Shown one piece after another: positions 1-5,822 of a stretch of DNA of 5,822 nt (the stretch's first letter is position 1; each line of letters begins with the position of its first letter). The notes under the pieces are model-generated. The model worked only from the letters and a program-made list of their open reading frames with translations, ran no database searches and had not been told where the DNA came from. The translations under genes and the position numbers were made by a program. Source of the stretch: Fimbriimonadales bacterium (GTDB taxonomy: Bacteria; Armatimonadota; Fimbriimonadia; Fimbriimonadales; ATM1); assembly GCA_025922995.1 (NCBI GenBank), contig JAICGT010000089.1:1-5822 (forward strand), in the 5' to 3' direction.

Positions 1-1613
1 GCGACCGCGGCGGAGAGTGCCCTCTGCAGAACAACACCCTTTTTTATGGCCCGAGCACGAGCAGATATGTCGAGATTAAACGGCATCTGCCGAAGGCTTT
101 TCCGCTTAGTAAATACATCACGCTCGATTTGGAGAGATGCATTCAATGTGGCAGATGCGTGCGCTTTACGGAGGAGATTTCCGGAGACTCGCAGCTGGCG
201 TTTTTATTCCGCGGCGCCGAGATGACGCCGCAAACCTACGAACTGACCGATTTCGACAGCAAGTTCAGCGGCAACGTCATCGAGATTTGCCCGGTAGGGG
301 CTTTGACCAGTAGTAGGTATCGATTTAGAGCCCGGCCGTGGGACTTGGAAACGCGTCCGTCCGTTTGCATGGAGTGTAGCAACGGTTGCGCAACTTGGAT
401 GGATTACCGCGTCGACAAAGTCGCACGCATAAACGGCCGAACCAACGAACTGATTAACGAAGAATGGACATGCGACAAGGGCAAGTTTGGACACGACTGG
501 GTTAACGCGCCTGATCGGCTAAAGCATGTGATGGTGCGCAAAGGCGACGTTTTGGCGGAAGGCTCCTGGTCGGAGGCGTTCGCTGAAATCCTGGCGAAGT
601 TCGGTCCTGAGTCGGCGGGACTCGCGGGGCATCGACCAAGTAATGAAGACTTCTTCCTGTGGGGGAATCTGTTTATGGGTACGTTCGGTTCGAGCGCGTT
701 GGATTTCCGATGGGAGGCTCACGCACCGTCAGCCGACGGTTTCCAATGCAAAACATCAATCGCGGATCTGGAGAAAGCGAATCACATCGTACTTTTCGGA
801 GGCAACCTTGCGGACGAACAGCCGATTCTATTTCTGCGCGTCCGTAAAGCGGCTACACAAAACGGCGCGCGCATCACGGTCGTGTCGTCAGATCCCACAG
901 ATGCTGACGCGTTTGCCACGGACGTCCTTCGGTACGCAGTCGGCTCGGAGTTGGAAGCAGCCAAGAGTTTAGATGTTCCGGATGACGCGGTCATTATCGC
1001 GAGCCGGTCGCTGCTGAATTCGCCCGATGGGAATGCCACAGCCATTGCTCTTGACGGGAAGGGAGTCTTCAACTTTCTCGCAACGGGGGCCAACGAAACG
1101 GGTGCGTTCCTCCTAGGGTTGAACCAGTCCGGCACGCGCAAAATCCTCGAGGGATGCCGCGATGGAAACGTCAAGGCGCTCTGGCTCTTGCAGTGCGACC
1201 CGTTCGAACTCTGGCACGACCGAGGGCTCGTGCAAGAGGCCATCGAAAATGTCGAGTTCCTGGTGGTACAAGACTCAAACCGCACCGAAGCGTTCGATTA
1301 TGCAAGCGTCGTTCTGCCTACTGCGGCTTTTTGCGAGCGGGCCGGAACTTACACGAACTGTGAAGGAACCGTGCAAGCCTTATCGCCGATCATGGCGCCG
1401 CTCGGCGCGTCGAAAGCCGCTTGGAAAGTTTTCGCAGAGCTTTCTATGCGAGCAGCCCCCGGCGCTCCGATGTACAACGTGCGTGAAGTCTACGAAGCGA
1501 TCCGCGCCCAAGTGCCGACGTTTGCAGATCGGGAACCGCTGATTCACGCGTCCGACGAGTTCCCGGTCGAAGCGCTGTCGGCAACCGGCAAGCGCGGCTA
1601 CGCGAAGATATAG
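1..1613 (+). CDS. nuoG: NADH-quinone oxidoreductase subunit G (complex I 75-kDa-type), 5'-truncated by the window edge
   Basis: This is the iron-sulfur subunit of the peripheral arm of respiratory complex I, which passes electrons from NADH/FMN along Fe-S clusters towards quinone. The frame is open from base 3 with no start inside the window; 536 residues are visible. The first residues, DRGGEC, are the end of the His/Cys motif (usually HxxxCPVCD.GGECPLQ) of one 4Fe-4S cluster. Bases 1-2 (GC) fit the end of a Cys codon. A ferredoxin-like 4Fe-4S site follows: CIQCGRC at residues 46-52 and CPVG with Cys96. Then comes C122-x2-C125-x3-C129-x27-C157, the N7-type motif known from only some bacteria. 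The rest is a molybdopterin-oxidoreductase-like domain; residues about 420-460 (LVVQDSNRTEAFDYASVVLP, then ERAGTYTNCEG) are typical of it. The N-terminal 2Fe-2S ferredoxin domain must lie upstream. A TTG at 129 is internal, not the start. No nuoH follows, so nuoG ends its cluster here. Identification is firm. Confidence 0.95.
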   Translation, partial: DRGGECPLQNNTLFYGPSTSRYVEIKRHLPKAFPLSKYITLDLERCIQCGRCVRFTEEISGDSQLAFLFRGAEMTPQTYELTDFDSKFSGNVIEICPVGALTSSRYRFRARPWDLETRPSVCMECSNGCATWMDYRVDKVARINGRTNELINEEWTCDKGKFGHDWVNAPDRLKHVMVRKGDVLAEGSWSEAFAEILAKFGPESAGLAGHRPSNEDFFLWGNLFMGTFGSSALDFRWEAHAPSADGFQCKTSIADLEKANHIVLFGGNLADEQPILFLRVRKAATQNGARITVVSSDPTDADAFATDVLRYAVGSELEAAKSLDVPDDAVIIASRSLLNSPDGNATAIALDGKGVFNFLATGANETGAFLLGLNQSGTRKILEGCRDGNVKALWLLQCDPFELWHDRGLVQEAIENVEFLVVQDSNRTEAFDYASVVLPTAAFCERAGTYTNCEGTVQALSPIMAPLGASKAAWKVFAELSMRAAPGAPMYNVREVYEAIRAQVPTFADREPLIHASDEFPVEALSATGKRGYAKI

Positions 1614-1621
1614 GATCCTTC

Positions 1622-1771
1622 ATGGAGCGATCGATAGCCTCCCATCCTCGCGAACTGCTGACATCGAAGAAGGCGGAGAATTACTTGCTTCGCGCCCCCG
1701 GCGAGGCATCGGCCGGCAAAGCGGTATCCATGCCGAAGACAAAGCCGTACGGCTGCAACGTCAAATACTAG
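1622..1771 (+). pseudogene. C-terminal remnant of an AhpC/TSA-type redoxin (thioredoxin-like), 49 codons
   Basis: A short frame starts 8 bases after the nuoG stop and ends at TAG. Its second half (NYLLRA, then AGKAVSMPKTKPYGCNVKY) resembles the conserved tail of redoxin-domain proteins, where a helix ending in an AGKPV-like segment is followed by a TKP..GC.IK/VK end. Such proteins usually have about 180-200 residues, so roughly three quarters, including the thioredoxin fold core and the catalytic cysteine region, would be missing. The same frame runs upstream into nuoG without redoxin-like sequence. I infer a decayed or truncated gene left behind nuoG. Against simple decay, an AGGA at 1612-1615 overlaps the nuoG stop and sits 6 bases before the ATG, so a small peptide could still be translated with nuoG. 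The family match is from memory of the motif, not a search; a chance open frame is possible. Confidence 0.5.
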
Positions 1772-1789
1772 ACTGACTGCTTGATCACA

Positions 1790-1820
1790 GCGCCGCCGTG
1801 CGCCTATCGTGCGGCTGCGC
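1790..1820 (+). terminator. Hairpin between convergent genes, probable end of the nuoG transcript
   Basis: GCGCCGCCG (1790-1798) faces CGGCTGCGC (1812-1820) with a single C/T mismatch. In plus-strand RNA the stem can extend inwards through two G-U pairs and two more G-C pairs to a 5-base loop (1803-1807). On the minus strand those G-U pairs become A/C mismatches, so the structure favours the nuoG direction. Only a weak T-rich stretch (ACTTTCACTT) follows, not a clean U-tract. It lies just before the stop of the convergent gene, where a terminator would be expected. Confidence 0.42.
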
Positions 1821-1824
1821 ACTT

Positions 1825-3606
1825 TCACTTAGTCTTGGGAGCCAAGCTTGAAAAACCGATCTCATACTTCGCAGCATTTCCGCGATGCTTGAGGACGAAA
1901 AGGAGTGTTGTCGGCTTGGACACGCTGAGAATCGCGTGCTTCGTTCTCGCGTCCGTCAGCGTTAGCGGAAGGTCGACGCGGTCGCCGTCTGCCGATCGAA
2001 TTTCCACTTCATAGTCCCACGTCTCCGATTGCCATTTCACTAGCATAGGTTCGTCGGGGGTCGCAAGCACTTTCCAAACGTGCACGTCGCCTTGTTTTAG
2101 CTCGCCCGAAGCTCGCGAATTGATTCCAAATTCCTTTGCGGAAACGGCCTCTCGCGCAAGCGTGTAGTTGCCACCCCCGCCGTGGCCTACGCACGACATC
2201 GATACGATGTACTGCCCTGGATACTCGACGAACAAATTCCAGCCGAGCGACGTTTCATCCGGAGACGTCGCAATCGATTGCATCACTGATGTTGCAGGCC
2301 CGTATACCGAAATCGCGCTTGCAAACGCCTGTGCGTCCGAACGGAACTTAATGACATCGCCTACTTTGCCGTCGAAGACCCAATAGTCGGTTTTGCCAAT
2401 TGTCAGCTTCTTTTCGTAGTTCTTTCCATCGTCGAACGGAATCGCGGCGTTGGCGACCTCCATCGCATAGGCTTGCGTCGTTCCCGTGCCCCCCGAAGCG
2501 ATCAGCAGCTTAGCGTCATGGTTCGCAACGAAAGTGAAGTAGCGAGAATCTCTGGCTCGACCGGGTAACTGGGATATGGCTCCGCCGAGGATTACTGGTT
2601 CATCTTTCGATGGCGGGAAGAACGGGTTCGACTCGGGTTTGGATACATCGAACTTTGCGAAGTCAGGCATTTCCATTACATCTATGCCCGAATTGGGATT
2701 GAGGTCCGGTGTCGACAATTCGATGACGTCGCCTTTCTTTACGTCGAGCTTCCAAAGTGATGCGTTGCCGGTCTTTGCTGCACCGTTCCGATTAACTGCA
2801 ACCTCCACCGGAGGCACTTCTCGTGAACCGACGCGCAATTTTCCGTCGATATCCGCTTCCATCATCACGTAATAGTCACCTGCGACCGGCGCGACAATCA
2901 AGTCCTCGGCGATTTCGTCGATAGGACGGGCTAGGTTTGCGTCGGGCAAGCCAAGCGGAGAAATAATGTGCTCGAATTCCAACCAAAGGTAACGGTCCGG
3001 CACTTCACGAACAAGCTGCTTTATCTGGCCCTTTGCCATTGGAACTCGAACGAGAAAAATGCCCTCATCGACTTCGGCGTCCACCATGCCCGGCTTTAAA
3101 AGATCGATCGTGTCGTAAATCCTGAAACCGATGTGAAATTGGCCTCCGGCCTTATCTCGAAAACTTCTGGCTCGAAGCGAATAGTTTCCATCCACTTCGC
3201 AACGCCACAACAGCAGCGGCCGTTGGTCGCCCGGAAACCGGTCGTCATTGGACGCCTGGACGACTTCGCCGCGGGCTATCTCGAGCATAGGATCGAAGGC
3301 TTCGCTGTTCGCTTCAGCAATGACGACCTGACCGGCCTTCAATTCCAGAGGCCATTCGCTAAAGCCTTCTGGAGTAAGAATGTTCTTTATGGGGTCTGCT
3401 CTAAGATACTCGGCGATCGAAGCATTGATCGCAGCGACCGACCTATCATGAAGGGTGTTCTGAGATCCGCCCTGCCCTCCGAAGCCCGCTGCGCCTCCGC
3501 CGAAGCCGCCTCCACCAAAACCACCGCCTTGCCCACCTTGGGGATGCGCGACCTGCGCGAGAGCGACGGTTAGCACGACGAACGAAAGCGATGTGAATTT
3601 TTTCAT
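1825..3606 (-). CDS. Secreted Gly-rich protein with several PPC-like beta-sandwich modules, function unknown
   Basis: The protein has 593 residues. The chosen ATG (3606) gives a clear signal peptide: KK, a hydrophobic stretch (residues 4-16) and a likely ALA|Q cleavage near residue 17. A GGAG lies 8 bases upstream. An ATG 24 codons earlier (3678) falls inside the preceding terminator hairpin and would bury the signal peptide. Residues 24-48 are almost only Gly with Phe, Gln and Ala. Residues about 85-165 look like a bacterial pre-peptidase C-terminal (PPC) domain: a GQVV strand, FDPMLEI, a SNDD turn, then DGNYSLRA and a GGQFHIGF ending. Four further stretches (about 170-270, 278-390, 395-486, 497-586) repeat the pattern of a KxGD strand and a GxY strand, most clearly PGQYIVSM at 463-470. 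No peptidase or other catalytic motif is visible. The mature part has only two cysteines (136 and 472). An extracytoplasmic binding or structural role is inferred. Secretion is well supported, PPC assignment moderately, function not at all. Confidence 0.85.
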   Translation of the reverse strand: MKKFTSLSFVVLTVALAQVAHPQGGQGGGFGGGGFGGGAAGFGGQGGSQNTLHDRSVAAINASIAEYLRADPIKNILTPEGFSEWPLELKAGQVVIAEANSEAFDPMLEIARGEVVQASNDDRFPGDQRPLLLWRCEVDGNYSLRARSFRDKAGGQFHIGFRIYDTIDLLKPGMVDAEVDEGIFLVRVPMAKGQIKQLVREVPDRYLWLEFEHIISPLGLPDANLARPIDEIAEDLIVAPVAGDYYVMMEADIDGKLRVGSREVPPVEVAVNRNGAAKTGNASLWKLDVKKGDVIELSTPDLNPNSGIDVMEMPDFAKFDVSKPESNPFFPPSKDEPVILGGAISQLPGRARDSRYFTFVANHDAKLLIASGGTGTTQAYAMEVANAAIPFDDGKNYEKKLTIGKTDYWVFDGKVGDVIKFRSDAQAFASAISVYGPATSVMQSIATSPDETSLGWNLFVEYPGQYIVSMSCVGHGGGGNYTLAREAVSAKEFGINSRASGELKQGDVHVWKVLATPDEPMLVKWQSETWDYEVEIRSADGDRVDLPLTLTDARTKHAILSVSKPTTLLFVLKHRGNAAKYEIGFSSLAPKTK

Positions 3607-3614
3607 GATCCCTA

Positions 3615-3618
3615 CTCC
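3615..3618 (-). promoter_or_regulatory. Ribosome binding site that decides the start of the secreted PPC-like protein
   Basis: On the minus strand GGAG lies 8 bases before the ATG at 3606, in the context ATGGAGTAGGGATC followed by ATG. It supports this start over the in-frame ATG at 3678. Confidence 0.6.
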
Positions 3619-3660
3619 ATTGAGTTGGACGCATGCACATGCCGTTCGGTTATGTTGGTA

Positions 3661-3696
3661 GAAAAACGCCCCGAGCATCCAAGATGCCCGGGGCGT
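3661..3696 (-). terminator. Rho-independent terminator of the citrate synthase gene
   Basis: On the minus strand, starting 15 bases after the citrate synthase stop, ACGCCCCGGGCATC (3696-3683) and GATGCTCGGGGCGT (3679-3666) form a 14-bp stem around a 3-base loop, followed by TTTTC. The single non-Watson-Crick position is a G-U pair in the minus-strand RNA, but an A/C mismatch if read on the plus strand, and the T-run is on the minus-strand 3' side. Both point to termination of the leftward transcript. It isolates citrate synthase from the secreted-protein gene, which should therefore have its own promoter in 3607-3660; I see no convincing -35/-10 pair there. Confidence 0.88.
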
Positions 3697-3711
3697 GAGA
3701 AGGTGGCGGCT

Positions 3712-4854
3712 TTACCTCCGATCGATCGGAACGTAATCCCGAAGACTCTCGCCCTCGTATATTGCCTTGGGCCGAATCAGCCGGTTGTTGTCGAGCTGCT
3801 CGATGATGTGCGCACACCAACCGGTTATTCGCGAAACCGCGAAAATCGGCGTGTAAAGCGGAATAGGTATCCCGAGCGAGTAGTACGCGTAAGCTGCCGG
3901 AAAGTCCACGTTCGGGAACAGTCCCTTCTCGTCCTTTAGAATCTTCTCGACGATGTCCGCCATTTCCGCCCACTTCTCGTTGCCGGTGCGGCGAGCCGCT
4001 TCCTTGCCCATTTCGCCCATGATTCCCGCGCGGCTGTCGCTGATTCTGTATTCGCGGTGGCCGAAGCCCATGATCTTCTTCTTACCGGCGAGCGCGTCTC
4101 GCACCCAAGCCTCGGCATTGGATGGCTCGCCGATTTCCATCATCATTTCCATGGCCTTCTCGTTGGCTCCACCGTGTAGGTTGCCCTTCAGCGTGCCGAT
4201 TGCTGAGACGATGCCGCTGTATAGATCGCTGAGCGTAGCAACCGTGACCCTAGCGGCAAAGGTCGACGCGTTGTAGCCATGCTCGGCATAAAGCACGAGC
4301 GAGGTGTCCATCGTGGACACGCGAAAGTCGTCCGCCTCTTGCCCTTCCAGCATGTAGAGGAAGTTAGCGGCAGTGCTCAAACCGCCTTTCGGCTGAACCA
4401 CCGGGTTGCCCTGAGAAATCCGCCATCCGTTGGCTACCAGAGCCGGCATCATCGCGGTGAGCCGAACCGCCTTGCGCACGTTGGCGTCGTGGTCGGTTGC
4501 CGGTGCGTTGTAGTCCGGATCGTCCGCCGCGACCACGGCTACGCCGACCTTAAGAAGGTCCATCGGATGAGCGTTCTTGGGCACGTGAGACATCGCCTCG
4601 TACACGAAATCCGGCACCGAACGCTCTGAATTCAATTCGGCGCTGAAATCCGATAGCTCGGATTCGGTGGGCAGCGTGCCTTTCAGAAGGAGGTACGCGG
4701 TTTCCTCGAAACTGCCCTGCTTGGCGAGTTCGTGAACGTCGTATCCCCTATAAATCAGGCGTGACTTCTCGACATCGATGTCTGAAATCTGGGAAATGCC
4801 GGCGACGATACCTTCGAGGCCGGGGCTGTAATCGGGTCGTGCGGTTGTGGACAT
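3712..4854 (-). CDS. gltA: Citrate synthase (short, type I-like)
   Basis: The enzyme condenses acetyl-CoA with oxaloacetate to citrate in the cytoplasm, the entry step of the TCA cycle. The 380 residues match the short (about 370-390) form typical of dimeric citrate synthases, not the longer, NADH-inhibited hexameric E. coli type. The N-terminal part carries GLEGIVAGI and LIYRGYDVHELA, the usual small-domain opening. Catalytic residues are in place: His227 in LHGGANE, His266 in GFGHREY and Asp317 in NVDFPAA. His192 (EHGYNASTF), Arg342 (SRITGWCAHIIEQ) and Arg361 (NRLIRPKAIYEG) fit the oxaloacetate-binding positions. Small departures from the common sequence are GHREY for GHRVY and DSR for DPR just after. 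The ATG at 4854 has AGGA 10 bases upstream. A strong terminator follows and a 115-base gap precedes, so it is probably transcribed alone. The close relative 2-methylcitrate synthase (prpC) cannot be excluded, but no propionate-pathway gene is nearby. Confidence 0.95.
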   Translation of the reverse strand: MSTTARPDYSPGLEGIVAGISQISDIDVEKSRLIYRGYDVHELAKQGSFEETAYLLLKGTLPTESELSDFSAELNSERSVPDFVYEAMSHVPKNAHPMDLLKVGVAVVAADDPDYNAPATDHDANVRKAVRLTAMMPALVANGWRISQGNPVVQPKGGLSTAANFLYMLEGQEADDFRVSTMDTSLVLYAEHGYNASTFAARVTVATLSDLYSGIVSAIGTLKGNLHGGANEKAMEMMMEIGEPSNAEAWVRDALAGKKKIMGFGHREYRISDSRAGIMGEMGKEAARRTGNEKWAEMADIVEKILKDEKGLFPNVDFPAAYAYYSLGIPIPLYTPIFAVSRITGWCAHIIEQLDNNRLIRPKAIYEGESLRDYVPIDRR

Positions 4855-4910
4855 GGTATAGCGTTCCTACGCCGAATCGTCGAGCCTCGGCGGGAAGCAT
4901 CAGTTTACCA

Positions 4911-4930
4911 GCCGCCGGCTAACCGGCGGC
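4911..4930 (-). terminator. GC-rich hairpin between the repeat protein and citrate synthase, possible weak terminator
   Basis: GCCGCCGG (4911-4918) and CCGGCGGC (4923-4930) form a perfect 8-bp all-G/C stem with a 4-base loop. It lies about 40 bases past the stop of the leftward upstream gene. No T-run follows on either strand (TGGTAAACTG on the minus strand), so it may be a Rho-assisted or 3'-protecting structure, or part of the citrate synthase leader, instead of a classical terminator. Confidence 0.4.
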
Positions 4931-4946
4931 GCAACAAGACCGCCGC
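4926..4946. other. Alternative hairpin overlapping the 4911-4930 stem
   Basis: GCGGCG (4926-4931) can pair with CGCCGC (4941-4946) across a 9-base loop. It uses the same bases as the right arm of the neighbouring hairpin, so the two cannot form together. This may only reflect G+C-rich GGCGG-type repetition in the gap. Confidence 0.3.
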
Positions 4947-4969
4947 GAACCCAATGCCGGCCCGCCGTT

Positions 4970-5822
4970 TTACGATCGTGCGCCACTGATCGTCACTCGC
5001 TCCGTGCGGCCGCTTGCAGTCTCGATAATTACATCGTAGCCGTAGCGCTTGCCGCCGGCGGAGAACTCGCCACTGATCGATTTCTTGCCGAACGGCATCG
5101 CTTTGACCGTCGCGGAAAGGAACGTGATCTCAGCCTCTGATCGGAAACGAAAGTCCCGCCGCACCGCCGCCTGCGCAAAGCTAATGAACTTCAGATCTTC
5201 GGGCGTTCCATGGCTATCCGGCGTGAGCGTCACCGTCGCGCTGACAACCTTGCCGTCGTCGACGCCAACCTGAATGTCGTAGCGGAATTCATTCCATGCG
5301 AAGTTATTGCCTCGCCTCCATTGGCCACGACCCGCAACGCGATCGATTTCTTTTCCGATCAGCGTGTGCGTGACGGAACCTGTAAACTGGACTTGCACCT
5401 GGAAGCCTTCGCGCTTCCGAACGTACTCCGCCGCATGCGCCTGTGCCACACCCTCGGTGAAAGCGTTGTATCCTCCCCAGCCGGTGCCCGGATTCGACGG
5501 TGCCCCTGTAATTACCACCGAAACGATCGCTCCGCTGATGCGAGAGAATCGAACCGAATACGTGAAGAGGCCGGACAGCGTGCCTGCGCCGGTGGAAAAC
5601 GTCCCGGACCCTTCCACCAAACGCACCTCCGCGTTCACGTTCGAAAACTTCGGCTCCGCAAAGTCGATCCTGGCAAGAGATCGCAGCTCGATGCGAATCG
5701 TCTGCTCGACGACTGCTTTGGCCGCCGCGAAGAGATACTTGTCATCGACTGGAGCGTTGCTCCAATGCAAGACGCTGTAATCCACACGCGGGGCAAGCCG
5801 ACGGATCGTATACATCTTCACC
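4970..5822 (-). CDS. Unrecognised protein with three tandem divergent repeats, probably 5'-truncated by the window edge
   Basis: I do not recognise this family. At least 283 residues are visible, ending with TAA at 4970-4972. The frame is open to the right edge; a GTG at 5821 and an ATG at 5815 are possible starts, but no ribosome site can be seen and the true start may lie outside. No signal peptide or membrane segment is visible, and there is no cysteine. Three units of about 70-85 residues (about 29-105, 118-200, 211-280) share a plan: an Ala-rich helix, a strand, a G-rich turn (EGSGTF, AGRGQW, SGEFSAGG), then paired strands of the form F.Y.V with a following G.xVxSVxIT (LFTYSVRF/GAIVSVVITG; FRYDIQVG/GKVVSATVTL; RYGYDVII/RTERVTISG). 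The helix plus antiparallel sheet resembles cystatin-like or NTF2-like folds; this is inference. The leftward gene is 115 bases from citrate synthase with hairpins between, so a shared job is not implied. Confidence 0.75.
   Translation of the reverse strand, partial: VKMYTIRRLAPRVDYSVLHWSNAPVDDKYLFAAAKAVVEQTIRIELRSLARIDFAEPKFSNVNAEVRLVEGSGTFSTGAGTLSGLFTYSVRFSRISGAIVSVVITGAPSNPGTGWGGYNAFTEGVAQAHAAEYVRKREGFQVQVQFTGSVTHTLIGKEIDRVAGRGQWRRGNNFAWNEFRYDIQVGVDDGKVVSATVTLTPDSHGTPEDLKFISFAQAAVRRDFRFRSEAEITFLSATVKAMPFGKKSISGEFSAGGKRYGYDVIIETASGRTERVTISGARS

Noticed and set aside
129..131. TTG as a start codon for nuoG
   Set aside because: The frame is open to base 3 and the upstream residues (DRGGECPLQN) are conserved NuoG sequence, so the gene is cut by the window edge, not started here.
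782..1285. 167-codon open frame antisense to nuoG
   Set aside because: It lies wholly inside nuoG, has a low-complexity Ser/Arg-rich translation and no recognisable family; it is a by-product of codon bias on the other strand.
1743..1754. Palindrome AGCCGTACGGCT, followed by TTGTCTT on the minus strand, as a terminator for the leftward gene
   Set aside because: The stem has only 4-5 pairs with almost no loop, and the bases are explained by the Lys-Pro-Tyr-Gly-Cys codons of the redoxin remnant.
3463..3537. Gly-codon-rich stretch as a possible DNA repeat array
   Set aside because: The repetition is at protein level (Gly with Phe/Gln) with varied codons and no regular DNA unit or spacer, so it is not a CRISPR or tandem DNA repeat.
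3133..3573. 146-codon plus-strand open frame opposite the secreted-protein gene
   Set aside because: It is opposite a well-supported coding region and its translation shows no domain or signal.
3631..3642. Inverted repeat GCATG-CA-CATGC upstream of the secreted-protein gene as an operator
   Set aside because: Arms of 5 bases are too short to separate from chance, and no promoter elements are recognisable beside it.
3607..3678. 24-codon N-terminal extension of the secreted protein from an ATG at 3678
   Set aside because: That ATG lies within the terminator hairpin of the previous gene, and the extension would put residues ahead of a clear signal peptide that has its own ribosome site.
4886..4906. 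TAAACT on the minus strand (about 4901-4906) as a -10 box for citrate synthase
   Set aside because: No acceptable -35 hexamer lies 16-18 bases upstream, where the sequence is the GC-rich hairpin.

Overview
The window is ordinary-looking bacterial chromosome with moderate to high G+C, dense coding and short intergenic gaps. It holds four substantial genes, two of them cut by the window edges, plus one small gene remnant. Complex I NuoG with an N7-type iron-sulfur motif, a short type I-like citrate synthase and a secreted Gly-rich PPC-like protein fit an aerobic, probably Gram-negative-type bacterium. The citrate synthase and NuoG style recall Armatimonadota (Fimbriimonadia-like) or a related environmental phylum, but that placement is an impression from protein style and is weak.

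Layout: bases 1-1613 (+) are the 3' part of nuoG; its N-terminal 2Fe-2S region lies outside the window. Right behind it, at 1622-1771 (+), a 49-codon frame reads like the last quarter of an AhpC/TSA-type redoxin with no catalytic part, so it is probably a gene relic. A hairpin at 1790-1820 closes this rightward unit. The remaining genes all run leftward: a secreted, Gly-rich, multi-module beta-sandwich (PPC-like) protein (1825-3606), citrate synthase (3712-4854), and an unrecognised protein built of three divergent repeats (4970 to past the right edge). A strong intrinsic terminator (3661-3696) separates citrate synthase from the secreted protein, and a GC-rich hairpin region (4911-4946) lies between the repeat protein and citrate synthase. 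The leftward genes therefore look like mostly separate transcription units, not one operon.

Functionally, NuoG (NADH oxidation, electron transfer to quinone) and citrate synthase (entry to the TCA cycle) both serve aerobic central energy metabolism, but they lie on opposite strands and are not co-transcribed. The two uncharacterised proteins have no visible link to them. I see no defence system, mobile element, CRISPR array, tRNA or rRNA. The most curious items are the redoxin remnant, the triple-repeat protein and the multi-module secreted protein.
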